The notes beneath the pieces are model-generated. The model saw nothing but the letters and a program-made list of their open reading frames with translations. It ran no database searches and was not told the origin of the DNA. Of a stretch of DNA of 6,640 bases, positions 5,235-6,640 are shown in pieces. A program made the translations under genes and the position numbers. The first letter of the stretch is position 1. Every line of letters starts with the position of its first letter. Origin of the DNA: Dehalococcoidia bacterium (GTDB lineage Bacteria > Chloroflexota > Dehalococcoidia > SAR202 > UBA11138); the NCBI GenBank assembly GCA_012270625.1, contig JAAXHZ010000046.1, positions 7,005 to 13,644 on the forward strand, read 5' to 3'.

Positions 5235-6640
5235 CTAAGATCCCTCGCCGATCCAGAATGGCGTAGGAAGTCGGCGCTGACCGCCTTCTCTCACCACACT
5301 CTTCGCGACTCCTACAAACTCCCTGAACAACGGATGTGGCCTGTCCGGACGCGACAGGAATTCTGGGTGGAACTGCGTCCCCACCATGAACGAGGCTGGC
5401 GCGTACTCCATGATCTCTATCAGCTCACCGTCTGGGGAAATCCCCGTCGGCCAGAGACCGACTTCCCCAAATCTCTCACGGTAGCGGTTGTTGACCTCCC
5501 ACCTGTGGCGATGTCGCTCCTCGACCCTCTGCGTTCCGTACGCGCGCTCGGCCCAGGTGTCCGGCACCATAACGCACGGGTAAAGCCCGAGACGCATGGT
5601 TCCGCCCATTTCGGTAACGTCCTTCTGGCTCTGCATCAGATCTATGACTGGATGGGAAGTGTCCGGGTCCATCTCCGTGGAGTTCGCGCCGTGCAGCTCC
5701 AGCAGGCTGCGCGCGATCTCTACGACCATGACCTGCAACCCAAGGCAGAGACCGAGGTACGGCACGTCGTGTTTGCGAGCGTACCGGACCGTTTCGATCA
5801 TGCCTTCGACGCCGCGCGGACCGAAGCCGCCGGGCACTACAATGCCCGCAGCTGACTCCAGGAGCCGACCGGGGCCTTCCTGCTCGATCTGCTCCGAGTT
5901 GACCCAGTGCACGTCGATGTCTCTGTCTAAGTGCATTCCCGCGTGAAGCAGGGCCTCCTTCACCGATATATACGAGTCGCGAAGATCGACGTACTTGCCG
6001 ACGATCGCTATCGGGAGGGTCTCCTTGGGCTCATGGATCGCCTCTACCATGTTCCGCCAGTCGGATAGATCGTCCCAGAACACACCGGGCCGGGCATCGT
6101 CAAAGACAGGCTTGCTGTCGAAAAGAAATGGGGGAATCGACGCGCCCAGTCCCAGGCTCTTGAGGACCAGGTCCCCAAGCCCCTCGTCCTGAAGGATCAG
6201 TGGCACCTCGTAGATACTCGAGACCGTCGGCAGCGTAAGCACTGCCTCGTTGGGGACGTCGCAGTGTATGGAGATCTTCTTCTTGATGTCTTCGTCAACA
6301 TCGTAGTCTGAGCGGCACAGGATGGCGTCAGGCTGGATGCCGATGCTCCGAAGCTCACGGACCGAGTGCTGAGTCGGCTTGGTCTTGAGCTCGTCCGTGG
6401 ATGAGATGTAGGGCAGATAGGTGACGTGTATGTAGTACACGTTGTCGCGCCCGACCTCGTTGCGCATCTGTCGGATCGCTTCGAGGAACGGCAGGCCCTC
6501 TATATCGCCGACCGTGCCGCCGACTTCGACCACGATTACGTCGGCGTCTGAGTCATCCGCCAGCTCCAGGATGCGCTGCTTGATCGCGTCGGTGACGTGG
6601 GGAATCGCCTGGATAGTTCCTCCCAGAAATTCGCCTCGCC
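5235..6640 (-). CDS. pyrG: CTP synthase (glutamine-hydrolysing), lacking its N-terminus at the window edge
   Basis: The visible 467 codons run from the window's right edge to TAG (5237-5235). The gene is not confined to the frame opening at GTG 6533: the 35 codons before it read RGEFLGGTIQAIPHVTDAIK, a conserved CTP synthase segment, so roughly 100 N-terminal residues with the P-loop lie outside. It converts UTP, ATP and glutamine to CTP in the cytosol. The synthase half shows VEVGGTVGDIEGLPFLEAIR and KTKPTQHSV. The glutamine amidotransferase half has the oxyanion segment PGGFGPRGVEGM and the triad: Cys in GLCLGLQ (codon 5745-5747), His and Glu in FHPEF (codons 5367-5369, 5361-5363). Compared with E. 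coli PyrG from memory, about 20 residues are added in the interdomain linker (6078-6143) and about 10 are missing before GGTMRLG. It is followed on the same strand by rho. Confidence 0.96.
   Translation of the reverse strand, partial: RGEFLGGTIQAIPHVTDAIKQRILELADDSDADVIVVEVGGTVGDIEGLPFLEAIRQMRNEVGRDNVYYIHVTYLPYISSTDELKTKPTQHSVRELRSIGIQPDAILCRSDYDVDEDIKKKISIHCDVPNEAVLTLPTVSSIYEVPLILQDEGLGDLVLKSLGLGASIPPFLFDSKPVFDDARPGVFWDDLSDWRNMVEAIHEPKETLPIAIVGKYVDLRDSYISVKEALLHAGMHLDRDIDVHWVNSEQIEQEGPGRLLESAAGIVVPGGFGPRGVEGMIETVRYARKHDVPYLGLCLGLQVMVVEIARSLLELHGANSTEMDPDTSHPVIDLMQSQKDVTEMGGTMRLGLYPCVMVPDTWAERAYGTQRVEERHRHRWEVNNRYRERFGEVGLWPTGISPDGELIEIMEYAPASFMVGTQFHPEFLSRPDRPHPLFREFVGVAKSVVREGGQRRLPTPFWIGEGS

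Noticed and set aside
5334..5855. 173-residue plus-strand open frame
   Set aside because: Antisense to the conserved amidotransferase domain of pyrG; no domain is recognisable and the pyrG frame explains the sequence fully.

Overview
The window is 6,640 bases of GC-rich bacterial DNA. It holds parts or all of five protein genes, and all intergenic space is short (no gene-free stretch exceeds about 220 bases). The best guess for the host is a free-living, high-GC bacterium, possibly Chloroflexota. This rests on the feel of the Rho and CTP synthase sequences and on a CCTCTCCC/GGGAGAGG-type dispersed repeat, so it is a weak inference.

Left part (1-3606): a surface-glycan cluster. A truncated NAD-dependent sugar-nucleotide epimerase runs leftward off the window (1-353, minus). 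A 101-base divergent spacer separates it from a full-length type IV (MsbA/PglK-like) ABC exporter half-transporter (455-2275, plus), followed by a GT4 glycosyltransferase of the PglA/CapM kind (2404-3606, plus). Together they read as: make the sugar nucleotide, build a lipid-linked glycan, flip or export it.

Right part (3757-6640, minus strand): housekeeping genes. Transcription terminator Rho (3757-5019, true start well inside its longest open frame) is preceded by a leader of about 180 bases containing a C-rich, G-poor rut-like tract and a plausible promoter. Upstream of it is pyrG (CTP synthase), which lacks its N-terminal ~100 residues because the window ends.

The most interesting structure is a small non-autonomous mobile element present in two copies. 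The complete copy (3616-3756, 141 bases) has 15-base terminal inverted repeats (13/15 matching) and an exact TTA target duplication (3613-3615 and 3757-3759). It sits between the convergent glycosyltransferase and rho genes, and its right-hand target duplication is the rho stop codon. A second copy, cut at its right end (2230 to about 2340, 99/101 identical over the shared part), begins inside the ABC-transporter reading frame and supplies that protein's last 14 residues and its stop codon. No transposase is in the window. I see no RNA gene, CRISPR array or prophage, and I did not find a clearly new multi-gene system.
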